In this document: positions 1-8,823 of the stretch, one piece after another
Position numbering within the stretch: position 1 is the first letter of the stretch
Layout of the letters: every line of letters begins with the position of its first letter
Assembly: GCF_030643825.1 (NCBI RefSeq)
Contig: NZ_CP101717.1
Coordinates: 2,625,673-2,689,672, forward strand
Direction: 5' to 3'
Length of the DNA stretch: 64,000 nucleotides
Source: Salinispirillum sp. LH 10-3-1
GTDB lineage: Bacteria > Pseudomonadota > Gammaproteobacteria > Pseudomonadales > Natronospirillaceae
Program-made: the position numbers and the translations under genes
The notes under the pieces: generated by a model
Databases searched by the model: none
Seen by the model: the letters and a program-made list of their open reading frames with translations, nothing else
Told to the model about the DNA's origin: nothing

Positions 1-30
1 ACCGACCGACGACCCGCACTGAGGCCTAAC

Positions 31-801
31 ATGATACTGGGAATGGAACTGTGGTTTATTTTGCTCTTGTTAGGCACCGGCTTTGTTGCAGGCATCATTA
101 ACACGCTTGCGGGCGGCGGCTCCAATTTAACACTGCCGGCTTTAATGGTAATGGGCATGCCCGCAGATGTAGCCAACGCCACTAACCGCGTCGCCGTATT
201 TCTGCAAGGCGTTGCAGGCAGTACCGGCTTTCATCGCAACGACCGTCTGCCCCGTCATGATATCAAAGCCATCGTGATACCCACCTTGATCGGCTCGGTG
301 TTTGGCGCTCTGCTGGCGTCCTACGCCCCACCCGGACTGTTAAAGTACATGCTATTGGGGGCCATGCTGACCATGACGGTCGTCATGCTGATCAAGCCCT
401 CTGTCGTCGCCCCACCTCCAGACTCCGTTCCCTTTCTTGTCCGCGAACGCCCCTCGGCCTTCCCTGTACTCTTGCTGGCGGGGTTTTACGGCGGCTTCGT
501 GCAAGCTGGCGTTGGCTTTATCTTAATTGCCGCCTTTGCGGGCAGCCTGCGCTATGACTTGGTGCGCGCCAATGCACTGAAAATGTTTACGACACTCTTC
601 TTTACCGCCATCGCTCTAGCCATCTTTATCTACAACGATCAGGTGTTGTGGGTTCCAGGACTGACCCTGTCCATCGGTACCGTGCTCGGCGCCTACGGGG
701 CGGTGAAATTCGCCATAAAAGCAAAGCCTTCTACCTTGAAGTGGTTCCTATTCGTTATGACGTTGACCGGTTGTATCGCGGCCATTTTTTCCGACCTTTA
801 G
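31..801 (+). CDS. TauE/SafE-family membrane permease
   Basis: A 256-residue inner-membrane protein of the TauE/SafE (DUF81) family, whose members export sulfite, sulfoacetate or other small organic anions. The two internally repeated halves are visible: a glycine-rich segment at about residues 24-35 (NTLAGGGSNLTLP) and its counterpart at about 152-170 (GFYGGFVQAGVGF). Hydrophobic stretches predict about eight membrane helices. The ATG at 31 has GAGG seven bases upstream, which supports this start over the Met four codons later. The 30 bases before it may hold the end of another gene. The substrate cannot be read from sequence, and no sulfur-oxidation or taurine gene lies nearby. Confidence 0.9.
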   Translation: MILGMELWFILLLLGTGFVAGIINTLAGGGSNLTLPALMVMGMPADVANATNRVAVFLQGVAGSTGFHRNDRLPRHDIKAIVIPTLIGSVFGALLASYAPPGLLKYMLLGAMLTMTVVMLIKPSVVAPPPDSVPFLVRERPSAFPVLLLAGFYGGFVQAGVGFILIAAFAGSLRYDLVRANALKMFTTLFFTAIALAIFIYNDQVLWVPGLTLSIGTVLGAYGAVKFAIKAKPSTLKWFLFVMTLTGCIAAIFSDL

Positions 802-884
802 AGAGAGCTCTAGGCGGTGAGTCGGTGTAATAGCCTCCGCCAGCACGCAATAGGAGACTCTTCCTACTACCGTTAGCACCCGAC

Positions 885-1041
885 ACCAGCCAGCGCTCGC
901 CAGCACGGATGTACCCGCACCACTGCCGCCAATCAGTGCCGTCGGTTGCGCGTGCAGATGAACGTTGAGGTTGTGAAATAAAGGCGTATGGCCAGTAAAG
1001 CCAAAGGTCAGCGCATGAGCTGAAAGATAAGTGGTCGTCAT
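885..1041 (-). pseudogene. N-terminal remnant of an ABC-F type ATPase gene
   Basis: The first 50 or so codons read as the start of an ABC-F protein (Uup/YheS-like): an opening MTTTYLSAHALTFGF, then PLFHNLNVHLHAQPTALIG leading into the P-loop. The Walker A lysine is lost (GGSGAGTS instead of GxNGxGKS) and similarity fails after residue 50; the open frame runs on to 748 in unrelated sequence, overlapping the end of the permease gene. A functional ABC-F protein has 500-650 residues and two ATPase domains, so this is a decayed 5' fragment. The remaining domains are not in the window. The family assignment is from motif recognition only. Confidence 0.7.
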
Positions 1042-1164
1042 AGTAGTCTCATCTGAAAACGTTAATAGGTAACGGGGATCAGAGAGATCACTTCATTGGA
1101 CGAACACCTTTGAACAGTTAGTAACGGGATTAATTAAAAAGATCTAGGTGACAGCAAATAAGAT

Positions 1165-1203
1165 GAACGCGGCTAACTGCTAGCTAAAAGCAGAGCCGCG
1201 TTC
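1165..1203 (-). terminator. Hairpin downstream of the BASS symporter gene
   Basis: The ten-base arms gaacgcggct (1165-1174) and agccgcgttc (1194-1203) are perfectly complementary, and ctgc/gcag extends the stem inward. It starts 20 bases beyond the symporter stop codon on the minus strand. The following T-rich stretch (TTCATCTTATTTG) is weak, so it is a probable rather than textbook intrinsic terminator. The rest of 1042-1222 shows nothing coding. Confidence 0.6.
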
Positions 1204-1222
1204 AACCTCACGTTAAATCACT

Positions 1223-2119
1223 TTACGAGGGTTCCACCTTCGCTTGGTCACGTGCCAGCTCTTCTCGCTTGGTCATCTTACGGTAGATCACGGTGACCCA
1301 CGTAGAGTTCAGTACGATGAAGAGTGAATACATAACAGGCATCAACAGGATCAACTGCTGAGTTTCACCGGTAAACGTCATGATGACAATCAATGCCGCC
1401 AAAGGCCCGTTCTGAATACCGGTTTCCAGAGACACCGTACGCGCTTTCTGCGGGTTCAGCTTTAAAACACGCGAGAACAGGTAGCCGAACAGGAAGCCAA
1501 CCAAGCCGAGCAAAATAACGGCTGCATAGACTTCCCAGCCGGTTTCAATCAGCAGACGCCAGTTGCGCGGTGCCCAAGTGACGACCAAGAAGACGATGAC
1601 CACGGCACCGAGAATACCACCCATAAGTTCGATCACAGCCCCCACATTGGCATTCTTCCGACGTAGCCACATGCCTAGCAGGGTAGGAATCAACAGCACG
1701 AACAGCAAGCGCGCAATCTGATCCGGCGGGATACGGAAGGCATCATCAATACCTTGTGTGTAGAATTCCATCCACAAGGGCACCAAGATAAAACCTGCCA
1801 ATGTCGAGCAGATGGTCATCATGATGCTCAAGCTGAGTAAACTTCTCGAGAAGTACGCAAAAATGTTGGATGTGGTACCGCCTGGCATACAGCCCATTAA
1901 GACCAAACCAACCGTTTGCTCAACCGTCAGATTGAGAATGCGTGCTAAAGCAAAAGCAATAAAGGGCATCAGCAGGTACTGCGAGGAGAAACCAACCCCG
2001 ATCGCTTGCGGGTGACGCATTGAGAGTTTGAAATCCTTAAAGGTCAGTGACGACCCCATACCGAACATGATGATCACCATCATGATCGACAATAAACTTT
2101 CTTCCAATGGACTTAACAT
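1223..2119 (-). CDS. Bile acid:sodium symporter (BASS) family transporter
   Basis: A 298-residue polytopic inner-membrane protein of the BASS/SBF family, sodium-coupled carriers of bile acids, pantothenate, pyruvate and other organic anions. Both crossover segments that form the sodium and substrate sites are present: GCMPGGTTSN at residues 76-85 and ETGIQNGPLA at 232-241. About nine to ten helices are predicted and the charged tail (residues 280-298) is cytoplasmic-like. It begins 26 bases after the acyl-CoA synthetase stop codon on the same strand, so the two genes are probably cotranscribed. That hints at a carboxylate substrate to be activated by CoA ligation, which is inference only. Confidence 0.9.
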   Translation of the reverse strand: MLSPLEESLLSIMMVIIMFGMGSSLTFKDFKLSMRHPQAIGVGFSSQYLLMPFIAFALARILNLTVEQTVGLVLMGCMPGGTTSNIFAYFSRSLLSLSIMMTICSTLAGFILVPLWMEFYTQGIDDAFRIPPDQIARLLFVLLIPTLLGMWLRRKNANVGAVIELMGGILGAVVIVFLVVTWAPRNWRLLIETGWEVYAAVILLGLVGFLFGYLFSRVLKLNPQKARTVSLETGIQNGPLAALIVIMTFTGETQQLILLMPVMYSLFIVLNSTWVTVIYRKMTKREELARDQAKVEPS

Positions 2120-2145
2120 AGTGCTCTATCTCCGAGGCCAGATTC

Positions 2146-3909
2146 TTATGCTTGTTGTTTAGCCGCTGTATTATTTTTCTCGACGGTAGCGCGAATTTCT
2201 TTGCGCAATACCTTCCCGACCGGGGTTTTTGGCAGCTCATCCCAGAACACGACTTTCTTCGGAACCTTGTAGGCAGCCAAGTCTGTCTTACAATGTTTAA
2301 TGATGTCTTGAGCTGTCAGACCCTGCTCGCGCAGCACCACATAGGCATGCACTGCCTCACCTGTCTGATCATCAGGCGCACCGATAACAGCAGACTCCTG
2401 CACCTGCGGTAAGCGTGCAATGCTGTCCTCAACTTCATTCGGGTACACGTTAAAGCCACTGACTAATATCATGTCTTTCTTACGGTCAACAATATGAAAG
2501 TGACCATCTTCTGACATAGTGCCAATGTCGCCCGTATAGAGCCAGCCGTCTTTCAGCGTTTTGGCCGTTTCTTCCGGGCGATTCCAATAGCCTTTCATGA
2601 TCTGTGGACCACGGGCAATAATTTCTCCGGGCTCACCCAGTGGCATCGTCACACCTTCTTCATCGACAATACGCACTTCTGTCGAGGGTGCCGGAATGCC
2701 GATGCTATCGGCCCGCTCGTGGCCGATTGGGTTAAAACAAATGACCGGCGAACTTTCGGTCAAACCATAACCTTCAGCGATGGGCGTACCTACTACAGCG
2801 CGCCAGCGTTCGGCTACTGATTTGTGCAATGCAGTACCACCCGCCAGCGCGACTTTCATGGTTTTCGGCGGATAAACCGTAAACCATTCTTCGTTTAACA
2901 ACGCATTGAACAGGGTATTTACACCCGAAATCCAAGAAATAGGATAATTGTCAAAGGCACGCTGACAGTTCTGAATGGGGCGTGGACTGGGGACGAGTAC
3001 GTTGTGCGCCCCTTTGTGGTAAAAGGCCAACAAATTCACCGTAAAGGCAAAAATGTGGTAGATCGGCAATGCCGTGAGGATGCATTCTTTTCCTGCTTCA
3101 ATATGACTACCGGCAACGGAATCAACCTGTTCCAAATTGCTCAATAGATTGCCATGGGTTAATTCGGCACCCTTGCTGACTCCCGTAGTACCACCGGTAT
3201 ACTGCAGTAACGCCGTGTCATCACGCTTCAAGTCCTGCCAGTACGTCGCAACTTCAATGCCTTTTTCCGCTTTAGCCGCACGTCCAGTCTTAATAGCCTG
3301 ATTCAGCAGGGTAGCTTCTAAATTGTGTTTGGGAATGACTTGGTTCCAGTACTTCAACACCGCATTCAAGACACCGCGCACCACGGGTGAAAACCACTGT
3401 GAAATTGAGGTCAATACCACGTGCTTAATAGGAGTGTTTTGTAGAATGTCTTCCAGCTTGTCGGCAAACATATCGACGATAACCAGCGCCTCTGCACCGG
3501 AATCATTGAACTGATGCTCCATTTCTCGGCGAGTATATAGAGGGTTTACATTAACCAGTACACACCCGGCCTTCAAGATTCCGAACGCTGCTACCGGCAA
3601 GGCCAGGCAGTTTGGCATTTGCACGGCTACACGAGTGCCAGCGTTGAGCCCAAGCGTTTCGCGTAGATAAACCGCGAACGAATCCGACATTTCATCCACT
3701 TGTGCATAGGCCAGATGTCCATTCATGCCATTTGGCATGCAAGTAGTAAATGCGGTATTGGGGCCAAAATCTTTCGCCGCTGCCACAACCATGGCGGGGA
3801 TGCTCGGAAAACGGTGTTCTTGCGCTTGGTCGCGGTCTTTTATGGCGTTTTGTGCCGCGCCATAAAACTGCGTCCATGGCGCGCTATCATAGATATGATC
3901 ATTCGACAT
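2146..3909 (-). CDS. fadD: Long-chain fatty acid--CoA ligase
   Basis: A 587-residue adenylate-forming enzyme that activates fatty acids to acyl-CoA with ATP, feeding beta-oxidation or phospholipid synthesis at the inner membrane. The AMP-binding signature YTGGTTGVSKGAELTHGN is at residues 237-254, followed by YGLTESSPV, GWLYTGDIG and the hinge VDRKKDMILVSGFNVYP. C-terminal GKVLRKEIR holds the catalytic lysine of the family. Length is slightly above E. coli FadD (561). The 200 bases upstream hold the promoter; an inverted repeat (ggtccttttcaccaaaagg, about 3936-3953) lies close to the start. No recognisable FadR site was found. It heads a two-gene operon with the BASS symporter. Confidence 0.92.
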   Translation of the reverse strand: MSNDHIYDSAPWTQFYGAAQNAIKDRDQAQEHRFPSIPAMVVAAAKDFGPNTAFTTCMPNGMNGHLAYAQVDEMSDSFAVYLRETLGLNAGTRVAVQMPNCLALPVAAFGILKAGCVLVNVNPLYTRREMEHQFNDSGAEALVIVDMFADKLEDILQNTPIKHVVLTSISQWFSPVVRGVLNAVLKYWNQVIPKHNLEATLLNQAIKTGRAAKAEKGIEVATYWQDLKRDDTALLQYTGGTTGVSKGAELTHGNLLSNLEQVDSVAGSHIEAGKECILTALPIYHIFAFTVNLLAFYHKGAHNVLVPSPRPIQNCQRAFDNYPISWISGVNTLFNALLNEEWFTVYPPKTMKVALAGGTALHKSVAERWRAVVGTPIAEGYGLTESSPVICFNPIGHERADSIGIPAPSTEVRIVDEEGVTMPLGEPGEIIARGPQIMKGYWNRPEETAKTLKDGWLYTGDIGTMSEDGHFHIVDRKKDMILVSGFNVYPNEVEDSIARLPQVQESAVIGAPDDQTGEAVHAYVVLREQGLTAQDIIKHCKTDLAAYKVPKKVVFWDELPKTPVGKVLRKEIRATVEKNNTAAKQQA

Positions 3910-4110
3910 GCAAGTGCTCTCAGTTCTGGTACCTTTTGGTGAAAAGGACCGATGTTGTTATTGTCCTTATACCATAGCGCAAAGTATGAGAGTGCAACAA
4001 TAGTCGGATGAGGAGAGAGCACAAATTTTATGCCTATTGAGACATAATCGAAGAAATTATGCTGCACCTTGCGACCAACAGACGCAAAGTGCTTACTTTT
4101 CAGTGCGTAA

Positions 4111-4530
4111 TCAAGCTGCCGAAGAGAAATCCTGAATACGCTGCACCATGGCCCGCAGGCCGTTACCGCGAGTCGCACTGAGGTGCTTAAGCAGATTCAG
4201 CTCGTCGAAGTAGGCCTCAATATCAAAGCTGCGTATTTCACTCGACGTTTTACCGTTGTAGGCCGCCAATACAACCGCCAACAAGCCTTTAACGATGAAG
4301 GCATCGCTGTCCGCAGCAAATATAATCTTATCGCCCTCACGCTGCGGCACTAACCATACTTTGCTTTGACAGCCGCGCACAATGAAATCATCGGTTTTAT
4401 AGGCGTCGTCCAGGGCAGGCAATTCTTTGCCGAGATCAATAATGTACTTGTAGCGATCTTCCCAGCTGTCGAAAAAAGACAGAGCATCAATGATGTCTGC
4501 GGACGTAATGTCGGTACCGAAGGGGTTCAT
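4111..4530 (-). CDS. sufE: Cysteine desulfuration protein SufE
   Basis: A 139-residue sulfur acceptor that takes the persulfide from SufS and passes it to SufBCD. The acceptor cysteine is Cys54 in VRGCQSKVWL, matching Cys51 of E. coli SufE. The start is placed at the ATG of MNPFGTD; the frame stays open 22 codons further upstream, but that extension runs into sufT and has no family similarity. It is the last gene of the iscR-suf operon, 28 bases after sufT, whereas in E. coli sufE follows sufS directly. Residues 70-139 carry the conserved helical pattern (GLLAVVLAAYNGKTS). Confidence 0.95.
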   Translation of the reverse strand: MNPFGTDITSADIIDALSFFDSWEDRYKYIIDLGKELPALDDAYKTDDFIVRGCQSKVWLVPQREGDKIIFAADSDAFIVKGLLAVVLAAYNGKTSSEIRSFDIEAYFDELNLLKHLSATRGNGLRAMVQRIQDFSSAA

Positions 4531-4558
4531 AGGGGCGTTTCCAGATAACAAGCCAAAC

Positions 4559-5092
4559 TTAAAAAAACATACCGGTTTCGAGCTGCGCTTCTTCACTCAT
4601 CATGTCGCGCTGCCACGGCGGGTCAAACACCAAATTAACGCGCACCGATTTTACGTTAGGCACTCGACGTACCCGATACTCAACATCACCGACCAGCACC
4701 GGGCCCATGCCGCATGCAGGAGCCGTCAACGTCATATCGATTGAAACGATCTTACTGCTTTGGTCGACCTCGACTTTATAAATCAAACCCAGGTTTACCA
4801 GATCAACCGGAATTTCCGGGTCAAACACGGTTTTCAGTGCCGTCCACACTTGCTCTTCTTGAATCTCGTCGCTGTCAGGTGCAGGAAAACTCAGCGTCTC
4901 GGCTTCTAGGCCCAGGTTTGCCGCGTCAGTGCCATCCACCCGCACCATCTGCCCGTTGTAGGTCACGGTGTAGTTACCGCCCAGGGCCTGCGTAATGGTT
5001 ACGAAGGTGTCGCGGGGGATCGTGAGCGGAGTGCCATCAGGCACGCGCCGGGCGGGGCAGTCGGCCTGCGCCACCACCATGCGTCTTTCCAT
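4559..5092 (-). CDS. sufT: Fe-S cluster assembly protein SufT (MIP18/DUF59 family)
   Basis: A 177-residue SufT-type protein: an N-terminal part (residues 1-75) followed by a MIP18/DUF59 domain with DPEIPVDLVNLGLIY and the conserved cysteine in APACGMGP. SufT proteins act as accessory maturation factors for Fe-S proteins, notably when demand is high in Gram-positives. The start MERRMVV is preceded by AGGATA; longer forms lack similarity. It lies between sufA and sufE with gaps of 13 and 28 bases. SufT is absent from the E. coli suf operon, but the MIP18-like gene in suf operons of many other proteobacteria matches this one. Confidence 0.9.
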   Translation of the reverse strand: MERRMVVAQADCPARRVPDGTPLTIPRDTFVTITQALGGNYTVTYNGQMVRVDGTDAANLGLEAETLSFPAPDSDEIQEEQVWTALKTVFDPEIPVDLVNLGLIYKVEVDQSSKIVSIDMTLTAPACGMGPVLVGDVEYRVRRVPNVKSVRVNLVFDPPWQRDMMSEEAQLETGMFF

Positions 5093-5105
5093 TGTGTTTA
5101 TCCTA

Positions 5106-5465
5106 TCAATTGACGTTGAAGCTCTCACCACAGCCACAATGGTCTTTCGCATTGGGGTTGAGGAATTTAAGCTGACGGTTAACGCCTTCTTTGACGTAAT
5201 CAATCTCGGTGCCAGAGACGATTGACAAGCTGTCCTTGGCTACCAAGAACTCCAAATTACCATCCAGTTGATAGTGCAGGTCATCGTTCTGCGCTTCTTG
5301 CACCAGATCCACCACGTACATAAACCCGGTACAGCCGCTTTCTTTGACGCTCAGGCGCACCGCCTTGGCCGCGCCATCATGCTCCAGCTGGCGTCGAAAG
5401 TGCTGAATAGCTGCGGAACTGACTTTTACTGTCTGTTGTGCCGGATCAAACGATTCGACTGACAT
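5106..5465 (-). CDS. sufA: A-type Fe-S carrier SufA (IscA/HesB family)
   Basis: A 119-residue A-type carrier that accepts a cluster from SufBCD and delivers it to apoproteins. The three ligand cysteines are Cys45 (ESGCTGF), Cys110 and Cys112 (HCGCGES), as in SufA and IscA. The ATG at 5465 is chosen because AGGGG stands nine bases upstream; an in-frame TTG three codons earlier is less likely. It lies 12 bases after sufS. It could equally be named for ErpA or IscA on fold alone; SufA is favoured by its position in the suf operon. Confidence 0.93.
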   Translation of the reverse strand: MSVESFDPAQQTVKVSSAAIQHFRRQLEHDGAAKAVRLSVKESGCTGFMYVVDLVQEAQNDDLHYQLDGNLEFLVAKDSLSIVSGTEIDYVKEGVNRQLKFLNPNAKDHCGCGESFNVN

Positions 5466-5477
5466 GATACTCAACCC

Positions 5478-6701
5478 CTATTGCAAAAACTGCTTGGCTT
5501 TCTCTAACGCGGCAAACAACCGGTCCACGTCATCAAAAGTATTATAGAAACTGAAACTTGCCCGCACGGTGCCAGGAATACCAAACTGGTCCATGATCGG
5601 CTGCGCGCAGTGGTTGCCCGTGCGCACCGCTACCCCTTGTTGATCCATAATCATGCCCAAATCAGCGGGGTGAGCGCCCTCTAAGACAAAACTCATCACA
5701 CTGGTTTTATATGGGGACGTACCGATCAATTTCACCCCCTCGGTCTGCCGCGCTTTGTCTTCCGCGTACTTCAATAAGGCTTGTTCGTGCGCTGCAGCGC
5801 CGCGCCGATCCAACTGACTCAAATAGTCGATGGCGGCACCCAAACCGATAGCGCCCGCGATGTCTGGCGTACCGGCTTCAAACTTGTAGGGCAATTGGTT
5901 ATAGGTGGTGCCTGTAAAGCTGACCGTTTCGATCATTTCGCCACCGCCTTGGTAAGGCGGCATGGCTTCTAACAGTTCACGCTTGCCGTACAACACACCC
6001 AGACCCGTGGGGCCAAACAATTTGTGGGCGGAAAAGGCGTAGAAATCACAATCCAACGCTTGCACGTCAACGGGCCAATGGCTGATGGCTTGCGCCCCGT
6101 CGATCATGACTTTAGCACCGACGGCATGCGCCATGGCGATCATGTCATCAATCGGGTGAATGGTGCCCAATGCGTTGGACACATGTTGAACAGAAACCAT
6201 TTTGACGCGGGCATCCAGCATCTGACGGAAGGCCGACAGGTCCAGCGTGCCGCTGGCGTCTACAGGAATGGGCTCTACCGTTGCCCCCACCGCACCCGCA
6301 ATCATCTGCCACGGCACGATATTGGAATGATGCTCCAGCGCCGACACCAATACACGATCACCCGCCTGCAGGTTCTGTCGACCCCAGGTTGCAGCAACCA
6401 TGTTGATGCTTTCGGTGGTACCACGTGTCCACAGTACCTGTGCCGACGACGGCGCGTTAATAAACTCGGCCACCTTGGTACGGGCGCCTTCAAATTTTTC
6501 CGTCGCACGGTCGCTCAGGGTATGCGCGCCGCGATGCACATTGCTGTTGTCATTGCGGTAGTAGTCAACGATCGCTTGAATCACCGACTCGGGTTTCTGC
6601 GTCGTAGCGGCGTTATCCAAATACACCAGAGGATGCCCGTTTACCTGCTGCTGCAGAATCGGGAAATCCTGTCGCACCTGCTCTACATCGAACTCAGTCA
6701 T
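5478..6701 (-). CDS. sufS: Cysteine desulfurase SufS (group II)
   Basis: A 407-residue PLP enzyme that removes sulfur from cysteine and hands the persulfide to SufE. The PLP lysine is in SAHKLFGPTG, the nucleotide-like binding region is near ALEHHSN, and the catalytic cysteine sits in the short group II loop RTGNHCAQP. This loop differs from the long, mobile loop of the IscS-type protein encoded at 10273-11427, so the operon carries both types of desulfurase. The ATG at 6701 overlaps the sufD end by eight bases, suggesting translational coupling. Confidence 0.96.
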   Translation of the reverse strand: MTEFDVEQVRQDFPILQQQVNGHPLVYLDNAATTQKPESVIQAIVDYYRNDNSNVHRGAHTLSDRATEKFEGARTKVAEFINAPSSAQVLWTRGTTESINMVAATWGRQNLQAGDRVLVSALEHHSNIVPWQMIAGAVGATVEPIPVDASGTLDLSAFRQMLDARVKMVSVQHVSNALGTIHPIDDMIAMAHAVGAKVMIDGAQAISHWPVDVQALDCDFYAFSAHKLFGPTGLGVLYGKRELLEAMPPYQGGGEMIETVSFTGTTYNQLPYKFEAGTPDIAGAIGLGAAIDYLSQLDRRGAAAHEQALLKYAEDKARQTEGVKLIGTSPYKTSVMSFVLEGAHPADLGMIMDQQGVAVRTGNHCAQPIMDQFGIPGTVRASFSFYNTFDDVDRLFAALEKAKQFLQ

Positions 6702-8004
6702 GAACAATGTGCCTCGTCAGTTCGTCGTCGCTGCCGAACAGCGCCGCCAAGCGAGGGCGCAAATACAACTGAATGGCCTCCTGCTCCACTTGCTGCAGCA
6801 ATTCGTTGATAAAGCCAAAGCTCAACATGACTTCAGCTTCCGCTTTTGACACGCCACGGCTTTGCAAATAGTACATAGCCGTTTCATTGAGCTGACTAAC
6901 GGTAGCACCGTGCGCGCACTTGACGTCGTCGGCGTAAATTTCCAATTCAGGTTTGGTGTCTATTTCCGCTTGATTCGACGTCAACAGGTTCTTGTTGCTC
7001 AGCTCAGCCAAGGTTTTCTGCGCATCCTTGTGAATGTGGATACGGCCGTTGAACACGGCTTTCGCTGAGTCGGCGATGATGCCGCGAAAATTCTCATCGG
7101 TGGTGCAATGCGGTACGCAATGCTCGACGGTTGTGTGGTAGTCGATGCGCTGTCGGTTACGCGGCAAATACACGCCATTCAAGCCGAGGTGCGCGCCTTC
7201 ACCTTTGTGGCGCACGTGATAATCCACGCGCTTCAGGCGACTGCCCTGCCCCAAGGCAAAAGCATTGAGTTGGGCGCTGCGGTAAAGGTCAGCGTGCACG
7301 CCGCCGACGTGCAGCAAGTTTTCTTCTTCCAGATTCAAACGATAATGCTGCAGTTGGGCGCCATCACCCACTACCAGTTCGGTCAGGCTATTGACGAAAC
7401 CGTTCTGCACCTCGGTCGTAGACACATAGTGCTCAATGACTTCCGCTTTAGCATGACGTTCCAACACCACCAACAAACGCTGCTGCGCCATGGCTGGTTG
7501 GGCTTCCGGCGTCGACAAATGCACAAGATATAATGGCTTGTCGGCCTGCACGTCAGGCGCCAGATGATACAACCAGCCGTCAGCGGCGCAGGCATTGCTC
7601 AACGCCGCAAACAGATGACGCTGGAGATCTACTGCGCTGCCCAAGTGCTGCGCGATAAGGGCTTGCTGAGCGCTGCTGGCCTGATCAAATCGCACTACAT
7701 TGGCGGGCAAGGCCGTGGACAGCGCTTCATTGAGCTGACCATTCACGAACACCAGGCGGTGCGCGTCAACCGCCAAAAACTCTACATCACCTTGCCAATC
7801 ACCGCCTTGTGCCCACTGGGCGAAACCGTCCGCTTGCAAGGCTTGCAGCGGGGTGTATTTCCAATGCTCGGTGCGACGGTCGGGCCACTTAGCGTTCTGC
7901 CACGCAGTTGCACCCGCGGCCCGCACATCGGCTAGCCACGCTGGGCTCTGCTGTTGAGCGGCAAGATTCAAGGCCTGTTGTTGAAAGTCCATTGAGGTGG
8001 TCAT
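6694..8004 (-). CDS. sufD: Fe-S scaffold subunit SufD
   Basis: A 436-residue SufB/SufD-family protein. SufD forms the SufBC2D scaffold complex and is needed for iron acquisition into the cluster. The N-terminal helical part (about residues 1-90, with RRTEHWKYTPL) and the C-terminal beta-helix with the conserved AKAVFNGRIHI, AEIDTKPELEIYADDVKCAHG and SRGVSKAEAEVML segments are all present. The start MTTSMDF at 8004 has GAGGTGG in the sufC end as ribosome-binding site and lies four bases past the sufC stop. A shorter start three codons downstream is possible. Confidence 0.96.
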   Translation of the reverse strand: MTTSMDFQQQALNLAAQQQSPAWLADVRAAGATAWQNAKWPDRRTEHWKYTPLQALQADGFAQWAQGGDWQGDVEFLAVDAHRLVFVNGQLNEALSTALPANVVRFDQASSAQQALIAQHLGSAVDLQRHLFAALSNACAADGWLYHLAPDVQADKPLYLVHLSTPEAQPAMAQQRLLVVLERHAKAEVIEHYVSTTEVQNGFVNSLTELVVGDGAQLQHYRLNLEEENLLHVGGVHADLYRSAQLNAFALGQGSRLKRVDYHVRHKGEGAHLGLNGVYLPRNRQRIDYHTTVEHCVPHCTTDENFRGIIADSAKAVFNGRIHIHKDAQKTLAELSNKNLLTSNQAEIDTKPELEIYADDVKCAHGATVSQLNETAMYYLQSRGVSKAEAEVMLSFGFINELLQQVEQEAIQLYLRPRLAALFGSDDELTRHIVHD

Positions 8005-8008
8005 CAGG

Positions 8009-8758
8009 TTAAGCCACCTCGCCTTCCAGCCAACCGTAGCCTTTTTCTTCCAGCTCCAAGGCCAGTGACTTGTCACCGGACTTCACAATGCGGCCATTGG
8101 CTAATACGTGCACATAATCGGGAACGATGTAGTCCAACAAGCGCTGATAGTGTGTCACGACAATGAAGCTACGGTCGGGCGAGCGCATAGCATTCACCCC
8201 ATCGGCAACCACTTGCAGGGCATCGATATCCAGACCGGAATCGGTTTCATCAAGAATGCACAGCTTCGGCTCCAGCAGCATCATCTGCATGATCTCGTTG
8301 CGTTTCTTTTCGCCACCTGAAAAGCCTTCATTCACACCACGTTTAAGAAAGTTCGGATCCAAGCTGACTTGCTTGCTGGTTTCACGCGCCAGCTTCATAA
8401 ATTCCACCGCCGACAACTCTGGTTGGCCATGGTGTTTTCGCTTGGCATCGACGGCCGCCTTGAGAAACTCCATGTTGCTGACGCCGGGGATTTCTACCGG
8501 ATATTGAAACGCCAGAAACATACCTTCGCGCGCGCGCTCTTCGGTGTCCATGTCGAACAAATCCTGGCCAGCAAATTGTACGCTGCCGTCCGTGACCGTA
8601 TAGCCCGCACGGCCGGTCAACACGTTGCCCAGCGTACTTTTACCAGCACCGTTCGGCCCCATGATGGCGTGAATCTCACCCGGTTTCACGTCCAGGCTCA
8701 GTCCTTTCAGGATGTCTTTCTCTTCGACTTTGGCGTACAACTTGTTAATGCTTAACAT
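8009..8758 (-). CDS. sufC: Fe-S assembly ATPase SufC
   Basis: A 249-residue ABC-type ATPase that drives conformational change in SufBC2D. Walker A is GPNGAGKST, the signature FSGGEKKRNE, Walker B LCILDETDSGLDID, and the switch histidine is in VTHYQRLL. The ATG at 8758 is preceded by GGA eight bases upstream; a TTG two codons earlier is also in frame. The 65-base gap from sufB is the largest inside the operon and contains no hairpin that I can see. Confidence 0.97.
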   Translation of the reverse strand: MLSINKLYAKVEEKDILKGLSLDVKPGEIHAIMGPNGAGKSTLGNVLTGRAGYTVTDGSVQFAGQDLFDMDTEERAREGMFLAFQYPVEIPGVSNMEFLKAAVDAKRKHHGQPELSAVEFMKLARETSKQVSLDPNFLKRGVNEGFSGGEKKRNEIMQMMLLEPKLCILDETDSGLDIDALQVVADGVNAMRSPDRSFIVVTHYQRLLDYIVPDYVHVLANGRIVKSGDKSLALELEEKGYGWLEGEVA

Positions 8759-8823
8759 GATCAATTTTCCAAATTTCTGAATTCTGTAGGGTGTGCGGAG
8801 ACAACCCCCGCCACTGTTGCTGC

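Noticed and set aside
3910-4110. FadR operator upstream of fadD
   Set aside because: The short inverted repeat near the start does not match the known FadR consensus.
6024-6809. Long open frame on the plus strand opposite sufS/sufD
   Set aside because: Its translation has no recognisable family, and the opposite strand encodes highly conserved sufS and sufD; it is a shadow frame.
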